NCBI GenBank assembly: GCA_009602735.1
Contig: WELA01001098.1
Span: forward strand, 125,331-147,833
DNA: 22,503 nt
Direction: 5' to 3'
DNA from: Mesotaenium endlicherianum
Lineage: Eukaryota; Streptophyta; Zygnematophyceae; Zygnematales; Mesotaeniaceae
In this document: positions 9,044-18,500 of the stretch, in pieces
Position numbering within the stretch: the first letter of the stretch is position 1
Layout: every line of letters begins with the position of its first letter
Notes under the pieces: generated by a model
Database searches by the model: none
What the model was told of the DNA's origin: nothing
Seen by the model: only the letters and a program-made list of their open reading frames with translations
Program-made: the position numbers and the translations under genes

Positions 9044-9799
9044 TGAAAGGGGCGGAGTGCCCTAGTGGAAGCGTAGTGACTCAAGAGGAAAAGAACTAGT
9101 TGCACTTATATCAAAGAGTGCAGCGGCATCTCACTAAGAAAGCTTAGGAAAACTACTCAACATTTTGAGTCGCAAGAAAGTGCTCAAAAATGGACTAGGA
9201 TAAAAGGCCTCGTTATCATATACCCGTAGAAATTTACAGATGTGAAAAATGATAAAAAAATGAGGAAGTTATGCCTATTTATAGTTTTCTGACCTAAGTC
9301 CTCCTCTCTAGGCGGGAGGGCCGCTTAGCAACAAATTTTTGTAAGTGTTTGTCAAATCGTCCCTTCCAGAATATTTGTGAGTAGGCCAAATCAATCTCAT
9401 CTGACGTGTCGGGCCAATTTGACGTCCACATGCGTGCATCAAAGTATCTAGAATATACTAACTTAGTCGCGCTAGGCTAATCCGAAACTTCTAGGTAAAT
9501 CGACCTGGTCGGCACTCCACGTCAGCCAAAATTACGTGAAGGTTCGAATTCATTCTAACGGCCCAAATCGCTCGACGCTGTCATTTAATCAGACAATCGC
9601 GCTCACCGTGAATTAAGGACAGTCGTCGACCAACCTTAAAAATAATAAAAATTCAGAGACTCATAACTTTCTCAATACTTACCCAAATTCGACGACATTT
9701 ATAACAAAATAACCACAAAAACGCATTCTATAACTATTTGCATGCCAAACACATTTTCAAAAATTTAAAAAATGCACTTTATAAACCTATGACCTTACA
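9044..9799 (-). mobile_element. 5' LTR of the minus-strand gypsy element (756 bp)
   Basis: On the minus strand it begins TGTAAGG at 9799 and ends CTTTCA at 9044, two bases from the PBS. The start matches the 3' LTR start at 7295. No gene is supported in it; the 62-codon frame at 8911-9099 straddles the PBS and LTR edge and is not coding. Confidence 0.65.
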
Positions 9800-9859
9800 G
9801 GATGGACCTAGAAGAACTCCATGTGGCAAAAGTTAAATATGCCATTTTTAGGTCAAAAG
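9800..9859 (+). repeat. 60-bp direct repeat, right copy
   Basis: It is nearly identical (about two mismatches) to 6742-6801 and starts immediately outside the LTR terminus at 9799. The two copies bracket the whole minus-strand element. Confidence 0.75.
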
Positions 9860-9961
9860 AATATATTGAAATGAATCAATATATTAGTAGATATAACATT
9901 TGTTTAAATATAATAGTTAAATAAGTTCAGCGTGCTGAACTTTAGTTAATATTTGATCTAC
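9860..9961. repeat. Two AT-rich inverted repeats (MITE-like)
   Basis: 9860-9869 and 9876-9885 form a perfect 10-bp stem with a 6-base loop. 9886-9961 is a longer imperfect foldback whose centre is GTTCAGC-GT-GCTGAAC (9925-9940) and whose ends are AGTAGAT and ATCTACT. There is no coding capacity. 9962-10117 shows nothing further. Confidence 0.45.
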
Positions 9962-10117
9962 TAAACGTTATAGTATTATCAATTTAATGACTCAGCCAAG
10001 TGCAACAGGCTGAAGTCAACTTAGGTCAGCTTGCTGACACATTCTTTGACAGCCAACTGACTTCACTACTCGGTAGCAGCAAACTCCCTAGATATGCATC
10101 TAAGTGTCGTATGCTAG

Positions 10118-10723
10118 ATGAATGGTCAGATGACATCCTTAGGATGGATGGCGATTCGGGATGATGGGAGATGGTGGTGGATTTGGTTAACCGAGGTCCT
10201 ACCAACGTGGTTAACCTGGGTGGACAAAATGTACATTTTGGGGGGCCCTTCGGGCTTCGGGAAGGTTGAGCACGTAGGAAGGTCTGAAGCATTACCTCTA
10301 CAGATAATGGCTCCATTAAAAAACTTAAGGGAGAAACTTCAGATCAGAGGCGTTATTAACAGTCGAAATCGCCCGAGTGCTATTGGCAGATTGATGAAAC
10401 TTAATGATCAAAACATCATTACATGGTTTACCTCCGTGGCTCATGATATACTCAACTATTACCGTTGCTGTTCAAACTTTCAGAATGTGAAGTCTTATGT
10501 CGATTACTTTGTCAGATGGAGCCTTTTACATACCATGGCGGGCAAACATAAGCAATCGGTAACCAAGATTATCAAGGCTCATAGCATTGATTGTATCCTT
10601 CGAGACGCTCAAGACCAGGTTGTGGCCAGTTTTCTTAGTAGTCATGATCTAAAACGGATGGGTAGAAAGTGCATTACCAATATTGTACAGGGATCTGGCA
10701 CCAATGCTCTAGACCGTGCCTAG
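10118..10723 (+). pseudogene. Group II intron maturase domain X fragment (nuclear maturase-like)
   Basis: Residues about 57-187 (from ~10286) match the maturase-specific domain X of plant nuclear organelle-intron maturases. Signatures are IMAPLKNLREKL, RPSAIGRLMKLNDQNIITWF, the paired cysteines in ILNYYRCCSNF, VKSYVDYFVRWSLLHTMAGKHK, and VASFLSSHDLKRMGRK. These proteins bind and help splice group II introns in mitochondria or plastids. The first ~56 residues (10118-10285) do not look like maturase and contain palindromic, GC-rich DNA, and no RT domain precedes them. The piece is therefore 5'-truncated; an intact protein would be several hundred residues longer. It ends TAG at 10721, with seven more open codons to a TGA at 10745. 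It is probably a gene fragment stranded among transposons, but could be the last part of a gene joined by an upstream intron. Confidence 0.75.
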
Positions 10724-10747
10724 GCTCAGGAGGAGGTCATCATATGA

Positions 10748-11178
10748 ACGTACGAGCCCACCTTTTCAATTTTATTGAAGTGGGAGGGATGAGAGATATT
10801 TTCGCGGCAGAATAGTGGACGGTGTCATTGCACTGACCGTTGAACAGTAAACTCATTCCATGTACATATGCTAGGTATTGTTCTCGAGTTCGGCATTTGA
10901 AAACGAGGCCAACTCTCTTGTATAGCTTACTGAGAGATATCTGAATCCAAGACGAGAAGCCATTGATATGCACTGTCTTCTAGTCTTGCTTATGTATGAG
11001 TTTACTGATTGCATTATTGATGCTAGTTTACTTGCATTTGACTTGCGAGTATTGTCCACTGCTAGAGAGTTGTCTTTTGTTGTTTAAACCATCAACAGAA
11101 AATACCATAAAGATTACTTGCTGATATAAAGATCTTCATTAATTGTTAATCGCCTATTTGGTAAGTCGATTCATTTCA
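10748..11178 (+). mobile_element. Probable 5' LTR (3' part) of the central gypsy element
   Basis: The right end is firm: ATTTCA at 11173-11178, one base before the PBS. The left end is unknown because the element's 3' LTR is not in the window for comparison. The interval has no supported gene. Part of it may be the 3' flank of the maturase fragment. Confidence 0.4.
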
Positions 11179-11179
11179 G

Positions 11180-11191
11180 TGGTATCGGAGC
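11180..11191 (+). other. Primer-binding site (initiator-Met-like)
   Basis: TGGTATCGGAGC lies one base after the LTR end CA and 21 bp before the gag ATG at 11213. It is the same one-base variant of the plant initiator-Met site as at 9030-9041. Confidence 0.8.
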
Positions 11192-11212
11192 TGTTATCAC
11201 AGCCTTCTTTGT

Positions 11213-12737
11213 ATGGTAAGGACAAGGTCTCAAACTAGCAACTCCCAAGACATGGAGAACCAGGATAACGAGAATGTCCAAAATCAGGCTAAAAGCCATG
11301 TAGCGGGAACCCGTACCTATTCTGAAGCAGTGGCAGGTACTGCAGCTAGAGAGGCTGCAGATGAGGCAGCTGCTAGTGCTGCAGTCGCAGCACAGCAGGC
11401 TGAGGAGGAGAGAGTCAAATTAGAGGCAGAAAGATTAGCAAAAGCTGCTGAAGATACAAAAAGGAGGAAAGGAGAGCCAGCGGACGAGCGCACTGTCGAA
11501 GAACTTATGGCAGCAAGGGCCAATGTTTTGAACCCACCTCCTGCTGTACAACTCGTTGTGCCTCTAGGTCAAGTTCGTGACCGGCTGAATGCGGCAGGAA
11601 TTGCTGCCGCAAGAGCGAGAGGGATTGTTGAGGACACTACTCAGCGAGTGGATGCCACTGCTACTGCTACATTTGCTAGACTCCCACCTCAGTGTGGATT
11701 TGGGAGCATTATTTGTGCAAATGCAATCTCAAATGGCGAGCATGTATCAGTTCCAACAGGAGGACAAAAGAATCATAATGTCTCTGCTGCGGGACAAAGA
11801 CCAACTGGGTTCTCAAACCACTGGTGGTGGTGGCAGAGCGCCTAGTAAGCGTAAGCCAAAACCTCCCCATGACTATGATCCTGAGGGAAACAAAAAATAT
11901 TACCTGATCAAGTTTCTCGCTGATGTTGAGCAGTGGTCGGAGAACTACCCAGAGCTGCAAGATTACGAGAAGGTCAGGCACACTGGTGCTCTACTGAAAG
12001 GCAGTGCAGCAGATTGGTGGCTGTATTGGAAAGAAGAGCGTAAGGCTCTGCAACTCGGTGACCCTACTTGGGTAGAGTTTGTCGAGAAACTGCATGAGAA
12101 GTTTGATGTCATCAATCAGCAGGAGAAAGCTACCTATGCAATAATCTCCTTGATACTGAAGCAGACCACTTCAGTTGCTAAGTTTGCTCAAAAGTTCCTG
12201 GAGAACATGATGAAGCAGCCAGACTTGCCAGAGCGGTATAGGATGGCATACTTCAGGTATGGCTTGAAATCCGAAGTCTCTGGTCATTTTGCTAAAAAGA
12301 AGTGTAAGAAACTGGCGGACTTGATCTAGGACGCTGATGCCTGGGATCAACAGCAGTTCAATCACAAGCGCCAGAGTAATGCTTTGGTGTCTAAGATTGT
12401 CCAAAAGCCCCACGGTTCCTACAATGCAATTGAAGGAGACCAGGCTGAGGATGATCAGGGTGATGAGTACGAGTATGAGTATAATGCTATACACTCTAGG
12501 GGAAGAGGTGGTTACTCTTGAGGTGGCTATGGAAGAGGTGGTGGTAGGACTAAGCCGAGACCAGCCTCAGCAAAATCTATTTCCTTCCATTGCCAGCAGT
12601 TGGGCCACTACAGAGAGCAATGTCCAGACAAGAACCTTCCAAAGGTCGAGAGAAAGGACCAGCCTTTAAAAGACAGCAACAGTCAGCAATCCAGTCTACT
12701 GACTGTGAGGATGCTAGAGATAGTGAGTCGTCACTAG
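11213..12737 (+). pseudogene. Ty3/gypsy gag of the central element, frameshifted
   Basis: The ATG at 11213 opens an Ala/Glu-rich, likely coiled-coil N-terminus (to about 11690). A frame change near 11690-11710 leads to the second part (11700-12737), which holds the gag domain with YYLIKFLADVEQW, LLKGSAADWWLYW and a MMKQPDLPERYRMAYF region. A TAG at 12327-12329 and a TGA at 12520-12522 interrupt it. The TGA lies within an Arg/Gly-rich stretch and fits CGA changed to TGA. A degraded zinc knuckle follows ([12 protein letters not shown]), with the first Cys of the C-x2-C pair replaced by Ser. The gag frame ends TAG at 12735. Gag would form the particle and bind RNA; this copy is broken. Confidence 0.8.
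12665..12706 (+). promoter_or_regulatory. Candidate -1 programmed frameshift signal (gag to pol)
   Basis: In the gag frame, T TTA AAA at 12665-12671 is a canonical slippery heptamer. After a 7-base spacer comes a perfect 8-bp stem, ACAGTCAG (12679-12686) and CTGACTGT (12699-12706), with a 12-base loop. Slipping back one base moves from the gag frame to exactly the frame that carries protease and RT. Gag otherwise stops at 12735. Confidence 0.65.
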
Positions 12738-14041
12738 CTGCCCTCGTAGAAGGTAATTTGGGTCCTGCTGAACTGGATTCACTATGCATGCCTGACAACC
12801 AGATAAAGGAGACCATCAGCAATATAGACCTCCAGAGAGTGCACACTCTGAATGATCTTGTTCCACCTAATGTCCCACATTTCTTTGCTAAGTCAGGAGA
12901 ACAAGGCAAAAGTCTGGAAAAGTCAGTCCCCCCTATCCTACTGCATTGCATGATTGCAGGTAGGAAGGTGAGGGTATTTGTTGACGGAGGGGCGTCACAC
13001 ACTTTCATCTGTAAGGACTTAGTTAAGCCGCTAAGGCTGCCTACTGTCACCCAAGGGAATAGAAAAATATTCCTTGGAGATGCCTCAAGTATCCCGGGAA
13101 GAATTATAACCAAGCCTATTGAGGTCCAGTTAGGTTCTGGCATTGCAATTCTAACTGAAACGCTTACATTTGAGGTACTCAACACTAGCTTTTATGATCT
13201 CGTGCTAGGAAGGTCCTGGGTAAATAGACATCAAGCTGAAATGTGTTGGAGCAGAGGTACAGTTAAAGTGAGAGGAGCCAGTGATGGGCAGACTAACTTC
13301 GCACCCACCAGTGCTCTTCCTCTTGTCTTGTGTGGATGGCAAATGAGAGAAAAGAAGAGGCTTCCAAGAGGATGCAAATTGCCGAATGCAATGGAGTTCA
13401 TTGAAAGCTGGAACCTGAAGGAAGACAGAATGTTCTGTCTGCTGCTAAGAGAGGTACCTCCTCAACCTGAAGAAGTGGTTGAGAAAAAGGTAAGCCCACC
13501 GGAGCACCATACTGCTGCAAAAATTGTTGCTCAGTACACTAATGTTTTTAAGATGCCTCCAGGACTACCCCCTAAGAGGGAAGTAGATCACAGGATTGAA
13601 ATATTACTTGGGAGTCAGCCACCCTGGCAACGCACTTATGATTTGTCTTATGTGGAGAGTGAAGAGTTGAAAACACAGATTGCAGAGCTTGAGGAAAATG
13701 GTTACATTTTCCCCAGTAAATCACCTTATGGCGCCGCACCCATCCTGTTTGTTAAGAAAAAGGATGGAAGTATGCGGATGTGCATTGATTACAGAGCTCT
13801 TAACAAAATTACAGTAAAGAACAAGTATGCTTTACCCTGAATCAAGGACTTGCTTGATTCCCTGTGTGGTGCTAAAGTGTTCAGTAAGATAGATCTCAAG
13901 AGTGGTTATCATGAAATCAGAATTGCCGAGGGAGATGAACAGAAGACTGCCTTCCGCACACGTTATGGGACACTATGAGTTTAATGGGATGCCATTGGGA
14001 CTGACTAATGCTCCTGCAACCTTCATGGGTGCTATGAATGA
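12665..14041 (+). pseudogene. Ty3/gypsy pol (protease and N-terminal RT), interrupted
   Basis: The frame after the slippery site contains a retropepsin: [12 protein letters not shown] (DGG in place of DSG, common in plant elements) and YDLVLGRSW. Reverse transcriptase follows, with [17 protein letters not shown] and [12 protein letters not shown], then [13 protein letters not shown] and FNGMPLGLTNAPATF. A TGA at 13838-13840 interrupts it (CGA to TGA, an Arg before IKDLLDSL). A one-base insertion near 13970 shifts the frame before the YEFNGMPLG motif. The sequence stops at 14041, before the YxDD catalytic motif, where the LTR of the minus-strand methyltransferase element begins. RNase H and integrase are therefore not in the window. 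Confidence 0.85.
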
Positions 14042-14788
14042 TGTCGTGCGGTAGGAGGTCGGGTGCGTATCATCGACACAAGCAATGCATAATATGCAAG
14101 CAGGCTTTATTGCAATTAAGTCTATAATACATGTGGCTTTAGTGCCAAACGATAGTCAAGAGTCAAATGTTTTAATTAAGGAGTGTGTACTCTTCAGAGT
14201 GAGCACCTCAACACTGTAATCTGGTAGGAAAACAACTAATGAAGTCTGGCTCAAAAGATCACTGGAAGCACATCATGATCTTCAAGAGTAGTCTTATGGC
14301 AGGGGGTATAAGCTGTGACTTTGCTCACCACTTGTGAAGTTCTTCTAGTGAGTGGAAGCCAGCAAGGCTTGCTCTTCACAAGAGAGAGACTAAGTGGTCT
14401 TGAAAACACAAGAGATAAAAGTGTAAGCGTTACTGATAATCTCTGTGACTTACAACCGGCATAATGGGACTTTTAAAAAGATGTTCCTCTAGGGACATCT
14501 CTGGCACTTATACTTCCAGAAACTCGGCGTCGTTTAGTGTGATTCCGCTAGGTGCCGAAAGGGGTGCGGATCAGATTGCGTCTATCTCGCTCGATAATTA
14601 ACCAAATGACGCCAAATCAGTGCCATTCGGAAGATGCTTTGATGCGCTACACTTTGGTGACTTGGAAATCTAGAGAAGGTCAACACATGGATGCGTGAAG
14701 TCAATGCAAAGTTGGTCTTCCTAGGTTGATGGTTCACACACGTAGAGCTTGGTTTTGTACGTCAACCTCGACTTAATAAATCATGACA
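14042..14788 (-). mobile_element. 3' LTR of the methyltransferase element (747 bp)
   Basis: On the minus strand it starts TGTCATG (14788) and ends CACGACA (14042), an imperfect 7-bp terminal inverted repeat with TG...CA ends. Inside, in order, are a TATA-like GTATAAG (14507-14513), a stem-loop (14479-14500) and AATAAA (14106-14111). Related in blocks to the LTR at 5707. No gene is present. Confidence 0.8.
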
Positions 14789-14790
14789 GC

Positions 14791-14926
14791 TGTCGTGCGG
14801 TAGGAGGTCGGGTGCGTATCATTGACACAAGCAATGCATAACATGCAAGCGGGCTTTGCTGCAATGAAGTCTATAATACATGTGGCTTTATAGCCAAACG
14901 ACAGTCAAGAGTCAAATGTTTTAATT
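14791..14926 (-). repeat. 136-bp duplicate of the LTR tail, joined to the LTR by GC
   Basis: It matches 14042-14177 over 136 bp with about ten mismatches, including loss of the AATAAA. It ends CACGACA, then GC, then the full LTR TGTCATG. Its other end abuts the G8 polypurine tract, so about 610 bp of a first LTR are missing. Confidence 0.8.
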
Positions 14927-14934
14927 CCCCCCCC
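14927..14934 (-). other. Polypurine tract (G8)
   Basis: Eight G on the minus strand lie five bases after the TGA that ends the polyprotein. The related LTR at 5707 is preceded by the same G8 tract plus A. Confidence 0.65.
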
Positions 14935-14939
14935 AGCTC

Positions 14940-15539
14940 TCAGCCACCAGCTGATGGGCTCTGATTGCTGTCTAAAGCTAAAGCAGTGCAGTCGCTACAA
15001 AACCAGTCGCCCGCTGGCACGCGGGCCAGCGGCTGGTCAAGGCAACCGATATGGAAGCTGAGGTTGCAGCTGTCGCAGAGCAGCATTGTGGCCTCCTGGT
15101 CGGGGTTGTGGCAGATCTGGCACGCCCAATCCTTGGGTGGCCGTGCGTCACGGGAAGGAACCTGCATGTCAAGGTTAGGAAGGTGGCATGGTCCACAATT
15201 CTTGGTGTGGTCCTTGTGAAGACGGCCATCTGCGCCTTCCAGCTCCAGAACTCCTGACGCCAAGACACGCCTGACGCGCAGGATGACGGGCGAGCTGCTG
15301 GTGTCGAGGGTGTTCTTCGTCTGGCGTCGCAGGTACACGAAGTCACCTGCGGAAAACTGTAACACTCGCGAGCGATAGGCTCCTCCACGGGTCATGGCAT
15401 GCCTCAGTGTGTTGCGATGCTGAGCAATGCTGAGGTTGTCCATGGCCACGGGCATCAGGCGCCGAAAGAGCTGTACACGCTGCCTGATAAGAGCGCTCCA
15501 CGTCTCGGGACTGTCCAAGTCCAAAACGTTCTCGGCCAC
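14940..15539 (-). CDS. Integrase C-terminal region and PHD finger (end of polyprotein)
   Basis: This is the last part of the polyprotein, cut from the rest of integrase by a TAG at 15567-15569. The listed first codon (GTG) is not a real start. It aligns along its whole length with 460-1087: the DSPE/LxxLMPxAMDNLSIAQ region, the GDFVYLRRQTKNTLDTSS segment, and the DHTKNCGPCHLPN patch. A canonical C4HC3 PHD finger follows: Cys140, 143, 155, 158, His163, Cys166, 181, 184, with the usual LLCD...FH..CL...VP.GDWFC pattern, closer to host PHD fingers than the copy at 200-1087. It probably reads histone H3 tails and could steer integration. It ends in TGA, five bases before the polypurine tract. Confidence 0.88.
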   Translation of the reverse strand: MAENVLDLDSPETWSALIRQRVQLFRRLMPVAMDNLSIAQHRNTLRHAMTRGGAYRSRVLQFSAGDFVYLRRQTKNTLDTSSSPVILRVRRVLASGVLELEGADGRLHKDHTKNCGPCHLPNLDMQVPSRDARPPKDWACQICHNPDQEATMLLCDSCNLSFHIGCLDQPLARVPAGDWFCSDCTALALDSNQSPSAGG

Positions 15540-15566
15540 GGTCCTGGCTGCTGCGGGCAGGACTGG

Positions 15567-18500
15567 CTATCGGCCGTAGAGAAGGAAGTAGGGAGAGTGC
15601 AAGGTCAATGAGGCCTGCTTATTGTACCGGTACCCCATAGCCAACCATGGGAGGGCGTCATCCCAGTGGGTGCTGTCGTGGGCCAGGCAGTACTTCCGCA
15701 GCCCAAGCTTGACGGTCTGCACCATGCGCTCTGCGAGGCCGTCAGCCTGGGGATGGTCGCGGGAGGTGGTGCGGTGGTCGATCATTGAGCGCTCTAGCAG
15801 CTTTTGAAATCTGCCCTGGAACTCTTTGCCTTGGTCAGTGAGGACCTCAGCGCAGCCGCCAAAGCGGCTAAGGACCTGATCGAGGAAAGCCTGAGCAATC
15901 CCCTCATTGGCCTTGCTGGGCAACGGCACAAGCTCGATCCACTTGGACATGTGCTCAATCATCACCAAGACGTAGAGGTTGCCTCGGCGAGACTTGGGCA
16001 GCTCCCCAGCCAAGTTGAGCGACCACCTGTAGAACAGCCCCTGAATAGGGAGAGGGCTGAGAGCGACGGTGCGGGCTGTGAAGCTCGAGCGCACCCGGTC
16101 GCAAAGTGCGCAGCTGCTGACGACGTCGGCGACGACCTTAGTCATGCCGTGCCACCAGTAATCAGCCTGGAGGAAGCTGAGAGTGCGCTTAACACCGAAG
16201 TGCGTCTCGTGCACACGTTGCACCAGCTGGCTGCATATAGCGGGCTCAGGGACCACCAAGACAAAGCCGTCCGCCATCACTCGCCGCATGCGCCCCTCCA
16301 TGAAGACAAAGTCTGGGCTGCGCTTGAGGACGCGGTCACGCTCGCGCGCACTAATGCCTGGGACCAACTCCTTGGCCGTGACGTACTGCAGCACCGGGAC
16401 GTTGTCCCACACGTCCTCGGGCCCGCGCTGCCAGCTATCCTGCTCCTCAGCTGCTGCCAAGGCCAGTCGTCGAGTAGTGACAGTCACCATGTCTAGGCTA
16501 GTGAGCCCTGCGGGCCGCACGTTGCCGTCAACGGTGAAGGCCAGAATTGCCGCCGCGTGCCAGGCCACTGGCTCATCCTCATCGTGGCGTGCTACTGTGA
16601 GGTCTCGCGAAGAGGGCAGCGGGTTTCGACTGAGGCCGTCAGCGTCCAGGTTTGTCGACCCTGGACGATGGTGCACGTCAAAGGTGTACTCTTGCAAGAT
16701 GAGCGCCCACCGTGCGTACTTACCTGTCAGGCGCTCCGACGTCATGAGCCACTTGAGTGGCTGGTGGTCGGTGACCAAGCGGAAGTGGGTGTCGTAGAGA
16801 TAGTGCCTGAATTGCACAATCGCCCACACCGTTGCTAGGCACTCCTCCTCATAGGAGCCGTAGTTGCCCTCGGCACGATTGTTGTTGCGGCTGGCGTACG
16901 CCACCACATGCTCGAAGTCGTCATGCTCCTGCACCAGCACTGCTCCAAGCCCTGCCTGCCACCAGTTGGTGCGGAGGATGAAGGGCTTCTGATAGTCAGG
17001 CCGCCCTAGTACTGGGGCGCTCACCAACAGCTCCTTGAGCTTGTAAAACGCGGCCTGCTGCTCTGGTCCCCATACGTAGGCAACGCCCTTGCGTAGCAAG
17101 TCCTTGAGCGGCTTGGCCAGCTCGCTGAACCCGGGCAGGAAGCGGTGATAGTAGTTGGCGATGTCAAGGAAGGCCCTCAACTGCGAGAGGTCGGTCGGCG
17201 GCGGGATGCCTGTGATGGCTGAGATCTTGGCCAGCTGAGGAGCCAAATCACTGGAAGACAGAAGATGCCCGAGGTACTCCACCTCTCGGGTCCCAAAGGT
17301 GCACTTGCCTGGATGACACTTGAGCCCAACGGCCTCCAAGCGGTCCAGGACTGTAGTGATATGCGCCACGTGCTCCTCAAATATCTCACTGAAGACGAGC
17401 ACGTCATCGATGTAGCACCGGGCAAAGGAGAGCCCTGCCAACTCCTTATCCATGACTCGCTGGAAGGTGGCAAGAGCGTTCTTCAAGCCAAAGGGCATAA
17501 CCCTCCACGGGTAGAGACGCTGCGATCCCCAAAAAGTCGTCTTATGCTGGTCCTCCTCCGCAATAGGTATATGGTTGAAGCCCTGCCTCAAATCCAGCAC
17601 CGAGAACCAAGTACAAGCGCCGATGTCGTCGAAGATCTCGTCAAAGGTTGGCATAGGGTATCTGTCCTGCTCAGTGACCTCGTTAAGCTTACGATAGTCA
17701 CCGCACATCCTCTTCTCAGACCACTTGCCTGAGGCGTCCTTCTTAGCTGGCATGACTGTGGGCGCAGCATAGGTGGAGGCAGACTCACGAATGAGCTGAC
17801 ACTCCTCTAGCTTGCCTATCTGCGTGCTGATCAGGTCGTCCTCAAAGTGGCTGTAGCAATAGCGCTTCTGGAAGATTGGCACGTCTGTCTGGAGGGGTAT
17901 CCTCATAGGGTCGCCTGTGTAGCGCCCAAGATCGTGCATGCCGCTGGCAAAGCTGGCACTGCGCCGTGCATCCAACAATGCCGTCAGCTGAGCAGCCTGT
18001 GCCTCAATGAGAGTCCCCCCCAGCTTCAAAGTAGGGACCGATGGTGGTGGCTCCTGCGCCGCAGCTGGCGCCTCCTGCCCTGCTGCTGGCGTGATCTGTG
18101 GGGCTGCAGGCGTCACCTGCCCTGCAGCTGGCTGCGCTCGGCCTGCCTCGGGTGCCCTCTCCTCGGCAGCTGCTGCCAATTGCCCTGCACCACCTGTTGA
18201 CGGCTGAGAGCGTGGAAAAAGAAATGGGGAGCGAAACTCCCTGGGTCGCTGTGAGGACTCCTGTCTCCTCCTTCCCCCCCCCAGCAAACCAGAACCAGGA
18301 CTAGGACACGGCGCAGGCGGCGGCCGAGAAGCAGGTTCCTCGCGCTGGGAATGCGAGGTCGTACCAGGCAGGGCGCAGCCGTCGTCGTTGGCATCGCGGT
18401 CCAAGGCGGCATAGGACTGGTCCATCTCAGGATGACGTGTTTGGGCGTAAAGGGGAGTCAGGGCTTGTGTCTGCAGGAGAAGCCACGTCAAGACGTTGGC

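Noticed and set aside
9800..9859. Ordinary target-site duplication
   Set aside because: 60 bp is far longer than integrase-made duplications, so it is reported as a direct repeat instead.
10226..10239. Perfect palindrome AAAATGTACATTTT and nearby GGTTAACC pairs
   Set aside because: Short palindromes without context; they lie in the non-maturase start of the fragment and no function is supported.
15804..16496. Long plus-strand open frames opposite the methyltransferase element (also 20473-21105 and 18351-18863)
   Set aside because: They are antisense shadows of GC-rich coding sequence and have no recognisable motifs.
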